From Bacteroidetes bacterium GWB2_32_14 (GTDB lineage: Bacteria > Bacteroidota > Bacteroidia > Bacteroidales > UBA12077), in NCBI GenBank assembly GCA_001768235.1, contig MENK01000035.1:188183-252182 (forward strand): a DNA stretch of 64,000 nt, written 5' to 3'. How positions within the stretch are numbered: position 1 is the first letter of the stretch; the number at the start of each line of letters is the position of its first letter. Made by a program: the position numbers and the translations under genes. Under the pieces are notes generated by a model that searched no databases, was not told where the DNA came from, and saw only the letters and a program-made list of their open reading frames with translations. Below are positions 34,586 to 43,924 of this stretch, one piece after another.

Positions 34586-35872
34586 TTATTTTGTTAAAGC
34601 TTTTACGGGTTCAATTCCTAAAGTTGTACCTTCCTGAATGGCTTTAAGCACAGCCCCGCCACCGGTAAAGATGTAATACTTAGGGCTGTCGAGGGCAACA
34701 ATATATAAACCGGGAAGTAACCGTTTTAATTCCTGCATGGTATCGCCACCGCCATATAACTTAACGGCTTCAATATTTTCATCGATAAGCTGGTCGAGAG
34801 CAATAGTTCCTTCGTTAAAATGTGGAGTAAATCCCATAACGGCATTAATAAAAACAGTTCGGGCAGAAGAGAATATTTTATGTATTCCTTCATCAGAGAA
34901 TGATTCTTTTGCTATATCGAGTACGTAGTTCAGTTTGATTCCGGGTTTTAAATCGGCGATTTTATGAACCCTGTATTTTCCTTCGAAATGACCTTCCATG
35001 GTATCAGATTCAACAATATAAGGAAGTTCAACAAGCTTATTTTTATACTGTGCAGCAAATTCAACAAATTTCTTGGCATGTTCCATATCATCCGGCTCTA
35101 TTCCTTTTATTTCGATACCATATTTGGCACAGAGGTATGCATTGTAAATAACACCGCCTAAAACAAGGTAGTCTGATTTTTTAAGAAGAGCATAAAGAGA
35201 ATCAATTTTTGTATCGAATTTGCTTCCGGCAACAACAGAAATAAAAGGTGATTGCGGGTGATAAATACGCTCGAGATTTTCTAATTCTTTTTGCATAAGA
35301 AACCCGGCATACGAAGGGAGGTATTTTGTAACGCCAACAGTTGATGCATGTGCCTGCCACGAACCAAAAGCATCGTTTACAAATATGTCGGCTAACCCTG
35401 CAAGTTGATTGGCAAAGCGGTCCTGATCGGCTCCTTTGGCTTCTTCGCCCTGAAACCAACGGGTATTGGGTAAGTAAATACCATCGATTTTGCTTTCGCG
35501 TAATTCGCGTATTAAATGATTGATGGATGTTTCGATACCCACATAACCCTTATTTTCTTCTGCATAAAATTCGGGAACCTTCATGTTGATATGCAACTTA
35601 TTTCGTAAATATTCAACGATTGGCTCAACGGATGAATCTTTTCCGATTTTTATTTCGCCAGTTTTTTTGTCTTTTGGCCTGCCAACATGGGTCATTAAAA
35701 TGATTTTGCCACCCCGGGCATTGATATGATAAAGTGTTCCAATGGTAGCATCTATTCGGTAAGGATCATGAATAATACCTTTTTTTACAACATTATGGTC
35801 AACTCTGACCAAAACAACTTTTCCATTCAGGTCGGCATCTTGCAACGACGGGATATTATATTTTTCAAGCAT
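34586..35872 (-). CDS. Divergent phosphoglycerate kinase paralogue
   Basis: This 428-residue protein has the Pgk fold. The N-terminal 'KVVLVRVDHNVVKKG' keeps the substrate loop, 'PYRIDATIG' keeps the Arg, 'VAGSKFDTKIDSLY' keeps the two Lys, and 'LYGGGDTMQELKRLL' keeps the GGGD nucleotide loop. But 'LPNTRWFQGEEA' replaces the usual ENLRF-HxxEE block, 'NDAFGSWQAHAST' lacks the usual HR before AHAS, and 'NAVMGFTPHF' replaces NGPIGVFE. Activity is therefore uncertain. The start at 35872 is chosen because a rare strong Shine-Dalgarno (GGAGGTGA) precedes it; an in-frame ATG 36 bases upstream is less likely. Confidence 0.82.
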   Translation of the reverse strand: MLEKYNIPSLQDADLNGKVVLVRVDHNVVKKGIIHDPYRIDATIGTLYHINARGGKIILMTHVGRPKDKKTGEIKIGKDSSVEPIVEYLRNKLHINMKVPEFYAEENKGYVGIETSINHLIRELRESKIDGIYLPNTRWFQGEEAKGADQDRFANQLAGLADIFVNDAFGSWQAHASTVGVTKYLPSYAGFLMQKELENLERIYHPQSPFISVVAGSKFDTKIDSLYALLKKSDYLVLGGVIYNAYLCAKYGIEIKGIEPDDMEHAKKFVEFAAQYKNKLVELPYIVESDTMEGHFEGKYRVHKIADLKPGIKLNYVLDIAKESFSDEGIHKIFSSARTVFINAVMGFTPHFNEGTIALDQLIDENIEAVKLYGGGDTMQELKRLLPGLYIVALDSPKYYIFTGGGAVLKAIQEGTTLGIEPVKALTK

Positions 35873-35882
35873 ATTCACCTCC
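35873..35882 (-). promoter_or_regulatory. Strong Shine-Dalgarno before the Pgk-like gene
   Basis: The minus strand reads GGAGGTGAAT directly before ATG (35872-35870). Such sites are rare in Bacteroidota, and no other start in this window was seen with one this strong. It fixes the start of the Pgk-like protein. Confidence 0.8.
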
Positions 35883-36039
35883 GGTTTTGGGTTATAGTAA
35901 GGAAACACAATTTAGTTTAAAATTGTGTTTTAAACAATAAAATTAAAGCGAATAAATTATGCGGGATTAACAAGTTTAATGAAAACCACTAAGCCGGTAC
36001 TTTATTTACTTTGCGTTTTTATTAATTTAACGGCTTTGA

Positions 36040-36720
36040 TTATTCAATCATTTTCTTAATGTTTTCTTCTTTGCCAATAACAATAAGAATATGATCTTTG
36101 GTTAGTTTTTCCTGTTCAAATCCCAGGTAGTTAATATTGTTATGATTATTTACGGGTTCATCAGGCAAAACTTTTTTCAAAGCAATAACATTTACATGGT
36201 AAATATTTCGAATCTGAAGTTCAATAATATTCTTGCCAATAAAATTCTCTGGTACCTTTACTTCTGTAATATAAACATTAGGAGCATATTCGTCTTTAAA
36301 AAGGAAATCGCGGTTAATGAGTTTTAATGCAAACCGTTTACCTTCTTCTTTTTCAGGGAAAAGAATTTCTGTATTCTTCATTTGTCCCAGAATCTCTTCG
36401 TGAATAATTTTTGTAGCCCGGGTATATATTTTTTTTACTTTTAGCCGGGTTAAAATACCAACAGTAATAATATTGTCTTCAAACGATTCTCCCATTGATA
36501 AAATAACAATGTCATCCGGGTTAACAAACCGCCCCAGTGAGGCTGCGTCTGTTGAGTCGAGTTGAACGGCATAATCAAATCCGTCGAGCTTCATTTGATT
36601 GATAACTTCCAGGCTTTTATCCATTACAATCATATCAATATGGTGATCTTTCAGAGTATAAGCTATTTCCTGGCCAAAAGCCCCCATTCCAATTAAAACA
36701 TACCGTTGAATATTTGCCAT
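36040..36720 (-). CDS. TrkA/KtrA-type potassium uptake regulator
   Basis: This 226-residue cytoplasmic protein starts with an RCK Rossmann domain: 'RYVLIGMGAFGQEIAYTLKD' (residues 6-25) and the acidic 'MIVMDKSLEVINQM', which bind nucleotide. A TrkA-C domain occupies about 140-226 ('VYITEVKVPENFIGKNIIEL'). It gates the TrkH-type channel encoded just upstream on the same strand (4-base gap). The two genes form an operon. Confidence 0.94.
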   Translation of the reverse strand: MANIQRYVLIGMGAFGQEIAYTLKDHHIDMIVMDKSLEVINQMKLDGFDYAVQLDSTDAASLGRFVNPDDIVILSMGESFEDNIITVGILTRLKVKKIYTRATKIIHEEILGQMKNTEILFPEKEEGKRFALKLINRDFLFKDEYAPNVYITEVKVPENFIGKNIIELQIRNIYHVNVIALKKVLPDEPVNNHNNINYLGFEQEKLTKDHILIVIGKEENIKKMIE

Positions 36721-36724
36721 AATT

Positions 36725-38473
36725 TTATATCATTAAAGTAGTGTCTGGAAAACGATAATTGTGTGATGTAATTTTCTCGGAAACAATTAATGCAAGGGTA
36801 AACATACCTATACGCCCGAAATACATTACAAATATAATAATTAATTTACCCCATCCGGAAAGGAACGGAGTAATGCCTCTTGATAATCCTACTGTTCCGA
36901 ATGCTGATACCGTTTCGAAAAAGAGATCGAAATAGGCCTGTTTTTCAGTAAGGGATAATAAGAAAAGAGCAGTAAAAATAAGGATAATAGAAGAAATTAA
37001 TACAATAAAAGCTCTTCGTATAAGAATCATTGGGATTGTTCTTCGTGCTAGTTCAATTCTTTCTTTTCCTTTAATAAACCCCCATAAACTAACAAAAAGG
37101 GTAACAGCCGTGGTTACTTTTATACCTCCGGCAGTTGAGTTTGGTGCTCCCCCAATATACATTAAGAAAATAACGATCATTAAAGGAGGAATTAACATGG
37201 TGCCGATTTCAACAACAGAAAATCCAGCGGTACGACTTGCAACACTTGTAAATAAAGAATTCATAATTTGTTTTCCCAGCGGGAGTTCACTCCATTGTTC
37301 TCTTTGAAGTACCCAGATTAAAAGAGCGCCAACAAATATGAGTACGATGTAAGATAAAATAACAATACGAGTTTGCAATTTTAGCCTTTGCCCGCGGGGG
37401 AAATTTTTCTTCCTGGGGTTGATAATATCCGAAATGGTATAAAATCCAAAACCGCCAGCAACAATAAGTATCATGATAACAATAAGTGCCGGGGCGAATG
37501 TGGAATATCCCGGAGTTTGTAATCCCTGTGGTAAATTGCTTAATCCTGCGTTGCAATAAGCACTTACTCCATGAAATACCGCTGTAAATATCCGGTCGAA
37601 ATCAGATAAGCCGGGATTATTCCATAGAAAATAGAGCAAAATAATTCCTGAAAATTCAAAGAAAAAGGTGATCTTGATAATATTCTTGAGCATGCTTGTC
37701 AACGAGGAAATATGAGCATCATCTAATATTTCGCCAACAACAAATTGATCCCGCAAGCGAAATCCTTTTTGTATAAAAAGGGTAATAAAAGCGGTAAGAG
37801 TTATCATTCCCAATCCACCAATCTGAATAAGTAAAATAATTAAAGACTGGCCCTGAATGGTAAACGTATCAGCAATATTTACAGTTGCCAATCCTGTAAC
37901 ACATACCGATGATGTGGAAATAAATAATGCATCAATCCATGAAATTGGAATTAATGTAGCTTTAGGTAGTTTAAGAAAACATGTACCGGCTATAATTACA
38001 AATAGAAAAGAAAAAGCAAAAACGCGTGCCGGATTTAAAGTAAAGAAGAATCCTTTTTCACGGCTGCGAATAAGTGTTAAAAGAGTATTAAATAAAATAT
38101 ATACCTGTGTAAAAATGAAATACGCCTTTATAAGATTATTCGTAAGTTTAAATGAAATAATATAGTGAGCAGAACTATAATTAAAAATCTGATAAAGGAT
38201 GACTATAAGAACAAATAAGGTTCCCAAAGTGAATTCAACAGGGTTTTCTTTAATATATTCAGCTTTAGAACGAATAAAGAAAAACTTAAAAGTAACCAAC
38301 ACAACAAATAAGGAAGCAATTATTTGATCAACATAGTTGTCCAGGATAAGTTGGGTTGTAGAGGGCAGATAAAATCCCAGTTGAGCAAAAATTGAAATAA
38401 AAGCCAACACACCGGTTACCAATGTAATCGTTTGTATTGTTTTATCTATTTTTAACCGTTTACCAGAAAACAT
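36725..38473 (-). CDS. TrkH/KtrB-type potassium uptake channel
   Basis: This 582-residue membrane protein has the TrkH pore fold after an N-terminal extension of about four helices (residues 15-160). Selectivity-loop regions are seen as 'STSSVCVTGLATVNI' (first), 'FHGVSAYCNAGLSNL' (second), 'VASRTAGFSVVEIG' (third) and 'TVSAFGTVGLSRGI' (fourth), each with the key Gly. It takes up K+ with the TrkA-type protein encoded downstream. The N-terminal extension is longer than in KtrB and is common in Bacteroidota. Confidence 0.94.
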   Translation of the reverse strand: MFSGKRLKIDKTIQTITLVTGVLAFISIFAQLGFYLPSTTQLILDNYVDQIIASLFVVLVTFKFFFIRSKAEYIKENPVEFTLGTLFVLIVILYQIFNYSSAHYIISFKLTNNLIKAYFIFTQVYILFNTLLTLIRSREKGFFFTLNPARVFAFSFLFVIIAGTCFLKLPKATLIPISWIDALFISTSSVCVTGLATVNIADTFTIQGQSLIILLIQIGGLGMITLTAFITLFIQKGFRLRDQFVVGEILDDAHISSLTSMLKNIIKITFFFEFSGIILLYFLWNNPGLSDFDRIFTAVFHGVSAYCNAGLSNLPQGLQTPGYSTFAPALIVIMILIVAGGFGFYTISDIINPRKKNFPRGQRLKLQTRIVILSYIVLIFVGALLIWVLQREQWSELPLGKQIMNSLFTSVASRTAGFSVVEIGTMLIPPLMIVIFLMYIGGAPNSTAGGIKVTTAVTLFVSLWGFIKGKERIELARRTIPMILIRRAFIVLISSIILIFTALFLLSLTEKQAYFDLFFETVSAFGTVGLSRGITPFLSGWGKLIIIFVMYFGRIGMFTLALIVSEKITSHNYRFPDTTLMI

Positions 38474-38596
38474 ATAATGAAAAGTAAGATGGCAAATTTA
38501 TTACATTTTTAGTAATGTAAATTGACATTTCAATTATATATTTTTAAGAATACGTAGCTTTTTTTGTAAGCTGAAAATTCCCTGATGAATTTAAAG

Positions 38597-40984
38597 TTAT
38601 TCAATTCCGTCCTGAATAGCTTTAATTGCAGGCAGCTCTTTCCCTTCGATATATTCAAGCAAAGCGCCACCTGCTGTTGAAATATAACTCATTTTATGAG
38701 TAAGGCTGAATTTGTTTACTGCAGCAATAGAGTCGCCTCCACCGATTAACGAGAACGCACCTTTGTCGGTTGCTCGTGCTACAGCCATTGCAATTTTCAG
38801 TGTTCCCATTGAGAAGTTCGACATTTCAAAAACCCCAATAGGGCCATTCCACAATATGGTGGATGAATTCTCAATAACTTCGCAGAAATTATTAGCTGTT
38901 TTAATGCCAATGTCCATACCTTCCCATCCGTCTTTTATTTTATCAATTTCGCAATGTTCAATATTTGCATCGTTTTTAAAATCATCGGCAATAATGCAAT
39001 CAGTAGGCAGATAAAGATTTACGCCGTTTTCATGAGCCTTGTTCATGATTTGTTTTGCTGTTTCCATCTGGTCGGCTTCCAGTAACGATTTCCCAATATT
39101 GCCTCCCATTGCTTTTATAAAGGTATATGAAATGCCTCCTCCAATAATCAGGTTATCTACTTTCTCGAGTAAGGCAAGAATAATGTGTATTTTAGTTGAT
39201 ACCTTTGATCCTCCCAATATAGCAGTAAAAGGCTTTTTGGCATGTTTTAATACTTTGTCGATGTTGTTAATTTCATTTTCCACGAGATAGCCAAACATCT
39301 TATTTTCAGGAAAAAACCTGGCGATAGTATATGTTGATGCATGAGCCCTGTGGGCTGTACCAAAAGCATTAAATACATAAACATCACCTAATTCAGATAA
39401 CTGTCGGGCAAAGGTTTCGTCGGCTTGTGTTTCTTCTTTATGGAAACGAAGATTTTCAAGGAGAAGTACTTCTCCCGGCTTTAATTCATCTGCTTCTTTT
39501 TTAGCTTCAGCACCAATGCAATCGTTCACAAACTTGACTTTTTTATCGAGAACTTTTGATAAATAGGGAACAATGTGTTTAAGAGAAAGTTTTTCATCAT
39601 ATTGCCCTTTTGGACGGCCTAGGTGAGTTAAGTAAATGATTGAACCACCTTCTGCCAGAATCTTACGAGCCGTGGGTAATGCAGTAATTATCCGGGTAGT
39701 ATCTGTTATTTCGTTATTTTCGTTTAAGGGAACATTAAAATCAACACGCATGAGGACTTTTTTCCCTTCGAAGTTAAACTTGTCGATAGTAAGGTTTTGT
39801 TTTACCGCTTTAATCCCCGGCAATTCTTTTCCTTCTAAATATTCGAGCAAGGCTCCACCGGCTGTTGAAATATAACTTATTTTATGAGCAAGGCTGTATT
39901 TGTTTACAGCGGCAATGGAATCGCCGCCACCAATTAAGGAAAAAGCTCCTTTGTCTGTAGCCCGTGCAACCGACATGGCTACTTTAAGAGTTCCCATTGC
40001 AAAACTTGGCATCTCGAATACTCCGATAGGTCCATTCCACAATATTTTTGATGAATTTTCAATTACTTCTGCAAAACGATTTGCCGATTTTATTCCAATG
40101 TCAAGTCCCATCCAGCCATCGGGAATTTTATCAATTTCGCAATGATCGATCTCTGCATTGTTTTTAAACTCGTTGGCAATAACACAGTCTGTTGGTAAAT
40201 AGAGTTTTACCTTATTTTTTTCAGCCAGTTTTATAATCTGTTTTGCAAAATCGAGAAAGTCTTCTTCAACTAAAGAAGACCCTATTTTACCCCCCATGGC
40301 TTTAACAAATGTAAAAGCAATTCCCCCTGCAATAATCAGGTTATCTGCTTTTTCGAGAAGAGCTTCAATAATATGAATTTTTGTTGAAACTTTAGATCCT
40401 CCAAGTATTGCTGTAAAAGGGTGTGATGGTTGATTTAAGATTTTATCTATATTTTGTATTTCGTTTTCAATCAAATATCCAAACATGCGATCTTTAGGGA
40501 AGAATTTTGCAATGGTAAAAGTAGATGCATGAGTCCTGTGGGCAGTACCAAATGCATCGTTTATGTATACATCGCCAAGTCTGGCTAATTTGCCGGCAAA
40601 TTCTTCGTTTGCATCGGTTTCTTCTTTATGAAACCGTAAATTCTCAAGTAATAAAACGTCTCCGGGTTTTAATTTCCCGGCCAGTTCTTCGGCTTCTGTT
40701 CCAATACAATTTGCTGCAAACTTAACTTCCCGATCAAGAACTTTTGTTAAATAAGGAAGGATAATTTTCAACGACATCTTCTCGTTGTATTGTCCTTTTG
40801 GACGGCCCAAGTGTGTTAATAAAATGATAGATCCTCCTTCAGAAATAATTTTCATCAGGGTTGGTATGGCTGTAGTTATTCGTGTTGTATCGGTGATTTC
40901 AAGTTTTTCATTTAATGGTACATTAAAATCAACTCGTATAAGAACTTTTTTACCTGAAAAATTGTAATTATCAATTGAATACAT
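38597..40984 (-). CDS. pgk: Tandem phosphoglycerate kinase: two complete Pgk enzymes fused in one polypeptide
   Basis: This 795-residue protein holds two full Pgk sequences, residues 1-397 and 398-795, joined with no linker and about 70% alike by eye. Each half has the substrate loop ('VDFNVPLNE'), the Arg (R35, R431), '[10 protein letters not shown]', '[12 protein letters not shown]', the Lys pair (K198/K202, K594/K598), 'WNGPIGVFE' and the GGGDS nucleotide loop (352-356, 748-752). The second half differs at the normally fixed 'NDAFG' block: N142-D143 become F538-N539. Pgk catalyses 1,3-bisphosphoglycerate + ADP to 3-phosphoglycerate + ATP and is normally a monomer of about 395 residues. The join looks like loss of the stop codon after a tandem duplication. 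The nearby gene at 34586 is a third, divergent Pgk. Confidence 0.95.
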   Translation of the reverse strand: MYSIDNYNFSGKKVLIRVDFNVPLNEKLEITDTTRITTAIPTLMKIISEGGSIILLTHLGRPKGQYNEKMSLKIILPYLTKVLDREVKFAANCIGTEAEELAGKLKPGDVLLLENLRFHKEETDANEEFAGKLARLGDVYINDAFGTAHRTHASTFTIAKFFPKDRMFGYLIENEIQNIDKILNQPSHPFTAILGGSKVSTKIHIIEALLEKADNLIIAGGIAFTFVKAMGGKIGSSLVEEDFLDFAKQIIKLAEKNKVKLYLPTDCVIANEFKNNAEIDHCEIDKIPDGWMGLDIGIKSANRFAEVIENSSKILWNGPIGVFEMPSFAMGTLKVAMSVARATDKGAFSLIGGGDSIAAVNKYSLAHKISYISTAGGALLEYLEGKELPGIKAVKQNLTIDKFNFEGKKVLMRVDFNVPLNENNEITDTTRIITALPTARKILAEGGSIIYLTHLGRPKGQYDEKLSLKHIVPYLSKVLDKKVKFVNDCIGAEAKKEADELKPGEVLLLENLRFHKEETQADETFARQLSELGDVYVFNAFGTAHRAHASTYTIARFFPENKMFGYLVENEINNIDKVLKHAKKPFTAILGGSKVSTKIHIILALLEKVDNLIIGGGISYTFIKAMGGNIGKSLLEADQMETAKQIMNKAHENGVNLYLPTDCIIADDFKNDANIEHCEIDKIKDGWEGMDIGIKTANNFCEVIENSSTILWNGPIGVFEMSNFSMGTLKIAMAVARATDKGAFSLIGGGDSIAAVNKFSLTHKMSYISTAGGALLEYIEGKELPAIKAIQDGIE

Positions 40985-41000
40985 GCCGGTTTATTTATTA

Positions 41001-41033
41001 TTTGATGAGTTAAAGATAAAAATATTACCTTTG
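41001..41033 (+). promoter_or_regulatory. Promoter upstream of holB (TTTG - N21 - TACCTTTG)
   Basis: TTTG at 41001-41004 and TACCTTTG at 41026-41033 fit the Bacteroidota promoter, 66 bases before the holB ATG. It probably drives the holB-ricT-gldH-trmB run. Confidence 0.6.
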
Positions 41034-41098
41034 AAACAAAAGCCGTAAAAGTGAATTCAAAGCTAAGTTGTTAAAAATCTGATAAAAGAAATATTGAA

Positions 41099-42226
41099 AT
41101 GCTTTTTAAAGAAATTGTAGGTCAAAAAGATGTAAAAGAAAAGCTGATTCAAACAGTTAAAGATAACAGGGTTAGTCATGCTCAGTTGTTTCTTGGCCCC
41201 GAGGGATCGGGTAAGCTGGCTCTTGCACTTGCATACGCGCAATATATTTGTTGTAACAACAGGCTTGAGAATGATTCGTGTGGAGTTTGCCCATCATGCC
41301 TGAAATTTGGAAAACTTGTACATCCCGATTTGCATTTTGTTTTTCCTGTAGCAACATCAAAAACAATAAAAAAAGATCCTGTAAGCGATGATTATATTTC
41401 GCAATGGCGTGAGGCAATTATCGAAAATCCGTACATCAGCCAAACAAGATGGTATGAAATTATAGATGTTGAAAATAAACAGGGCCTTATAAGCAAATTC
41501 GAAAGTAACGAGATTTTACGAAAACTGAATTTAAAAACATTTGAAGCCGATTATAAAATCTTAATCATGTGGTTGCCCGAGAAAATGAATGCTTCCGCGG
41601 CAAATAAGTTATTAAAAATGATTGAAGAACCACCTTCAAAAACACTGTTTATATTAGTTTCAGAAAACTCTGAACAAATTATCACAACAATTTTATCACG
41701 TACTCAGCTTATCAAAATTCCAAAAATTGATCAACAGAGTATGCATACTGCTATATGCGATCGTTTTGGCCTTTCTCCCGATAAAGCAACCGATATAATT
41801 CATTTAGCTAACGGCAGTTACCTGAATGCCCTTAATTTATTAAATACCGAAGAAGAAAATAATGATAATTTTGAGTATTTTATAGAACTCATGCGGCATT
41901 GTTATCAAAATAAAGTAATCGAGATTATCGAATGGGTTGAAAAGATTTCAACCTTTGGCCGCGAAAAACAAAAAAACTTCCTGGAATATGCTATTCGAAT
42001 GATTCGTGAAAACTTTATGCTTAATCTTAACCGGAAAGAGATTGTTTTTTTAACTAAAAAGGAATCCGGGTTTTCTGAAAAGTTTTCTCCATTTATTAAT
42101 AACAGCAATGTTTATTTAATTTATGAGAACCTGAATAAAGCTCATGCAGATATTGAAATGAATGCGTACAATAAAATAGTATTTTTAGACCTGGGATTAA
42201 AACTTGTGAAATTGATAAATAAGTAA
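41099..42226 (+). CDS. holB: DNA polymerase III subunit delta'
   Basis: This 375-residue clamp-loader subunit has the AAA+ Walker A-like loop 'LFLGPEGSGKLALALA' (about residues 31-46) and a zinc-binding Cys cluster in 'CCNNRLENDSCGVCPSCLKF'. 'IMWLPEKMNASAANKLLKMI' is the Walker B/sensor region, 'EEPPSKTLFILVSE' follows, and 'TILSRTQLIKIPK' holds the sensor Arg. It loads the sliding clamp during replication. It heads a run of co-directional genes. Confidence 0.92.
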   Translation: MLFKEIVGQKDVKEKLIQTVKDNRVSHAQLFLGPEGSGKLALALAYAQYICCNNRLENDSCGVCPSCLKFGKLVHPDLHFVFPVATSKTIKKDPVSDDYISQWREAIIENPYISQTRWYEIIDVENKQGLISKFESNEILRKLNLKTFEADYKILIMWLPEKMNASAANKLLKMIEEPPSKTLFILVSENSEQIITTILSRTQLIKIPKIDQQSMHTAICDRFGLSPDKATDIIHLANGSYLNALNLLNTEEENNDNFEYFIELMRHCYQNKVIEIIEWVEKISTFGREKQKNFLEYAIRMIRENFMLNLNRKEIVFLTKKESGFSEKFSPFINNSNVYLIYENLNKAHADIEMNAYNKIVFLDLGLKLVKLINK

Positions 42227-42292
42227 ATTTCATTAATTTTGCTGTTTTTGATGCTAATTGATTTTTTAAGAATTAGCAGTAATATAAAAATT

Positions 42293-43447
42293 ATGGATAA
42301 TATAGATAAAGATATAACAGGCAGTAACACTGCAAATCAGCCAGTACATTCATGTTGTTGCAATAAACCCGATCAGTGTGGCAAACTGGAAACATTCGAC
42401 TGGCTTAAAGATATTCCTGAAACAGCGATAAAACAGGAAATAGTTGAGATACGTTTTAAAAATACAAGGAAAGAATTTTATAGCAATATCAATAACTTAC
42501 GATTAAATAAAGGAGATGTTGTTGCTGTTGAAGCTTCTCCGGGGCACGACATTGGTGTTGTTTCATTAACCGGCGAGCTGGTTTATTTTCAGGTAAAAAA
42601 ACAAAACATTAAAATCAACGAAACCGAATTTAAGAAAATTTATAGAAAAGCAAAACCAGCCGATCTTGAAAAATGGTATGAGGCCACATCAATAGAAAAT
42701 CTCACCATGTTAAAAGCACGTAAAATAGCATCGGAGCTCAAACTAAACATGAAAATAGGAGATGTTGAATACCAGGGAGATAAAACAAAAGCAATATTTT
42801 ATTACATAGCCGACGAACGGGTCGATTTTAGAGAATTGATTAAAATTCTGGCAGAGTCGTTTAAAATACGGGTCGAAATGCGCCAGATAGGAGCACGCCA
42901 GGAAGCTGGCCGTATTGGAGGAATAGGTTCTTGTGGAAGGGAGCTGTGTTGTGCAACATTTATTACCAACTTTGTTTCTGTAACAACCAATTCGGCAAGA
43001 TACCAGGAAATATCGCTTAACCCGCAAAAACTTGCCGGACAATGCGGAAAACTGAAATGTTGTTTGAATTATGAGCTCGACTGTTATTTGGATGCACAGA
43101 AAGATTTTCCATCAACCAATGTGGTTTTAGAAACAACAACAGGACAGGCCTTTTTCCAGAAAACAGATATTTTCAGGGGCATTATGTGGTATTCTTTTGA
43201 TCCCATAAATATTGTTAAACTGACACCAGTTCCCGTGGAAAGGGTTAAAGAAATTATTAAATTAAATAAATCAGGAAAAAAGGTTGACGATTTAATTGAT
43301 ACACGGGATGTTGTAAAGGAAAAAGTTCTCGATTTTCATAATGTAGTTGGCCAGGAAAGCTTAACCCGTTTTGATGATTTGTCAGCTTCGAAAAAGAAAA
43401 AACGCAGAAAAAATAAAAACAGAAGAAACCCGAATGTTAAAAATTAA
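42293..43447 (+). CDS. ricT: RicT (PSP1/YaaT) family protein
   Basis: This 384-residue protein carries the PSP1 domain. 'YHIADERVDFREL'-like text appears as 'YIADERVDFRELIKILAESF', followed by 'EMRQIGARQEAGRIGGIGSC', 'GRELCCATFITNF' and 'LAGQCGKLKCCLNYELD'. The Cys residues in the last two blocks are those that bind Fe-S clusters in the Bacillus RicAFT complex. In Bacteroidota it sits beside holB and gldH, as here. An N-terminal Cys-rich stretch ('HSCCCNKPDQCGK') is present. The ATG at 42293 is preferred to an upstream frame start, because the intervening residues look non-conserved. It overlaps gldH by 14 bases. Confidence 0.92.
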   Translation: MDNIDKDITGSNTANQPVHSCCCNKPDQCGKLETFDWLKDIPETAIKQEIVEIRFKNTRKEFYSNINNLRLNKGDVVAVEASPGHDIGVVSLTGELVYFQVKKQNIKINETEFKKIYRKAKPADLEKWYEATSIENLTMLKARKIASELKLNMKIGDVEYQGDKTKAIFYYIADERVDFRELIKILAESFKIRVEMRQIGARQEAGRIGGIGSCGRELCCATFITNFVSVTTNSARYQEISLNPQKLAGQCGKLKCCLNYELDCYLDAQKDFPSTNVVLETTTGQAFFQKTDIFRGIMWYSFDPINIVKLTPVPVERVKEIIKLNKSGKKVDDLIDTRDVVKEKVLDFHNVVGQESLTRFDDLSASKKKKRRKNKNRRNPNVKN

Positions 43448-43913
43448 ACAGATATGGCTGGTTGTATTTTGTGTTGCAGTATGCCTAAATGCCTGCGACT
43501 CAACCAGTATTTTCGAACAAAACACGAATATCCCCCAATTAAATTGGGATATTGAATCTCCTGTTGTTTTTGATGTGGCTATAAATGATACCGTAAACTC
43601 GTATAACATTTATGTGAATGTTCGTAATTCATCAAAATACGAAATGATGAATTTGTTTATGTTTATTCAAACAACATCACCTACAGGAGCAACATTGCGC
43701 GACACCTTTGAATGTATATTGGCCGACGATCGCGGCAAATGGCTTGGTAGCGGATGGGGCGATATTTACGATAACCGGTTTATATATAAAAAAAACATCC
43801 GCTTCCCGGTAACAGGAACATATAAAATTGAACTAACCCAGGCTATGCGTACAGAACAACTAAAAGGTATTTCAGATGTCGGAGTACGTATTGAACACAG
43901 TTATTTAAAATAA
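43434..43913 (+). CDS. gldH: Gliding motility lipoprotein GldH
   Basis: This 159-residue lipoprotein (signal 'VFCVAVCLNACDS', Cys21) matches GldH. Conserved parts include 'LNWDIESPVVFDVAINDT', 'NIYVNVRNSSKYEMMNLFMF' and 'WLGSGWGDIYDNRF'. GldH is required for gliding and for T9SS function in Flavobacterium and is widespread in non-gliding Bacteroidota too. The ATG at 43434 lies 14 bases inside the end of ricT, which implies translational coupling. It is followed by trmB after 11 bases. Confidence 0.92.
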   Translation: MLKIKQIWLVVFCVAVCLNACDSTSIFEQNTNIPQLNWDIESPVVFDVAINDTVNSYNIYVNVRNSSKYEMMNLFMFIQTTSPTGATLRDTFECILADDRGKWLGSGWGDIYDNRFIYKKNIRFPVTGTYKIELTQAMRTEQLKGISDVGVRIEHSYLK

Positions 43914-43924
43914 ACAGGTAAATC

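Noticed and set aside
38597-40984. Assembly artefact as cause of the doubled pgk
   Set aside because: The halves differ at about 30% of residues by eye, including silent changes throughout, so they are not a copied read.
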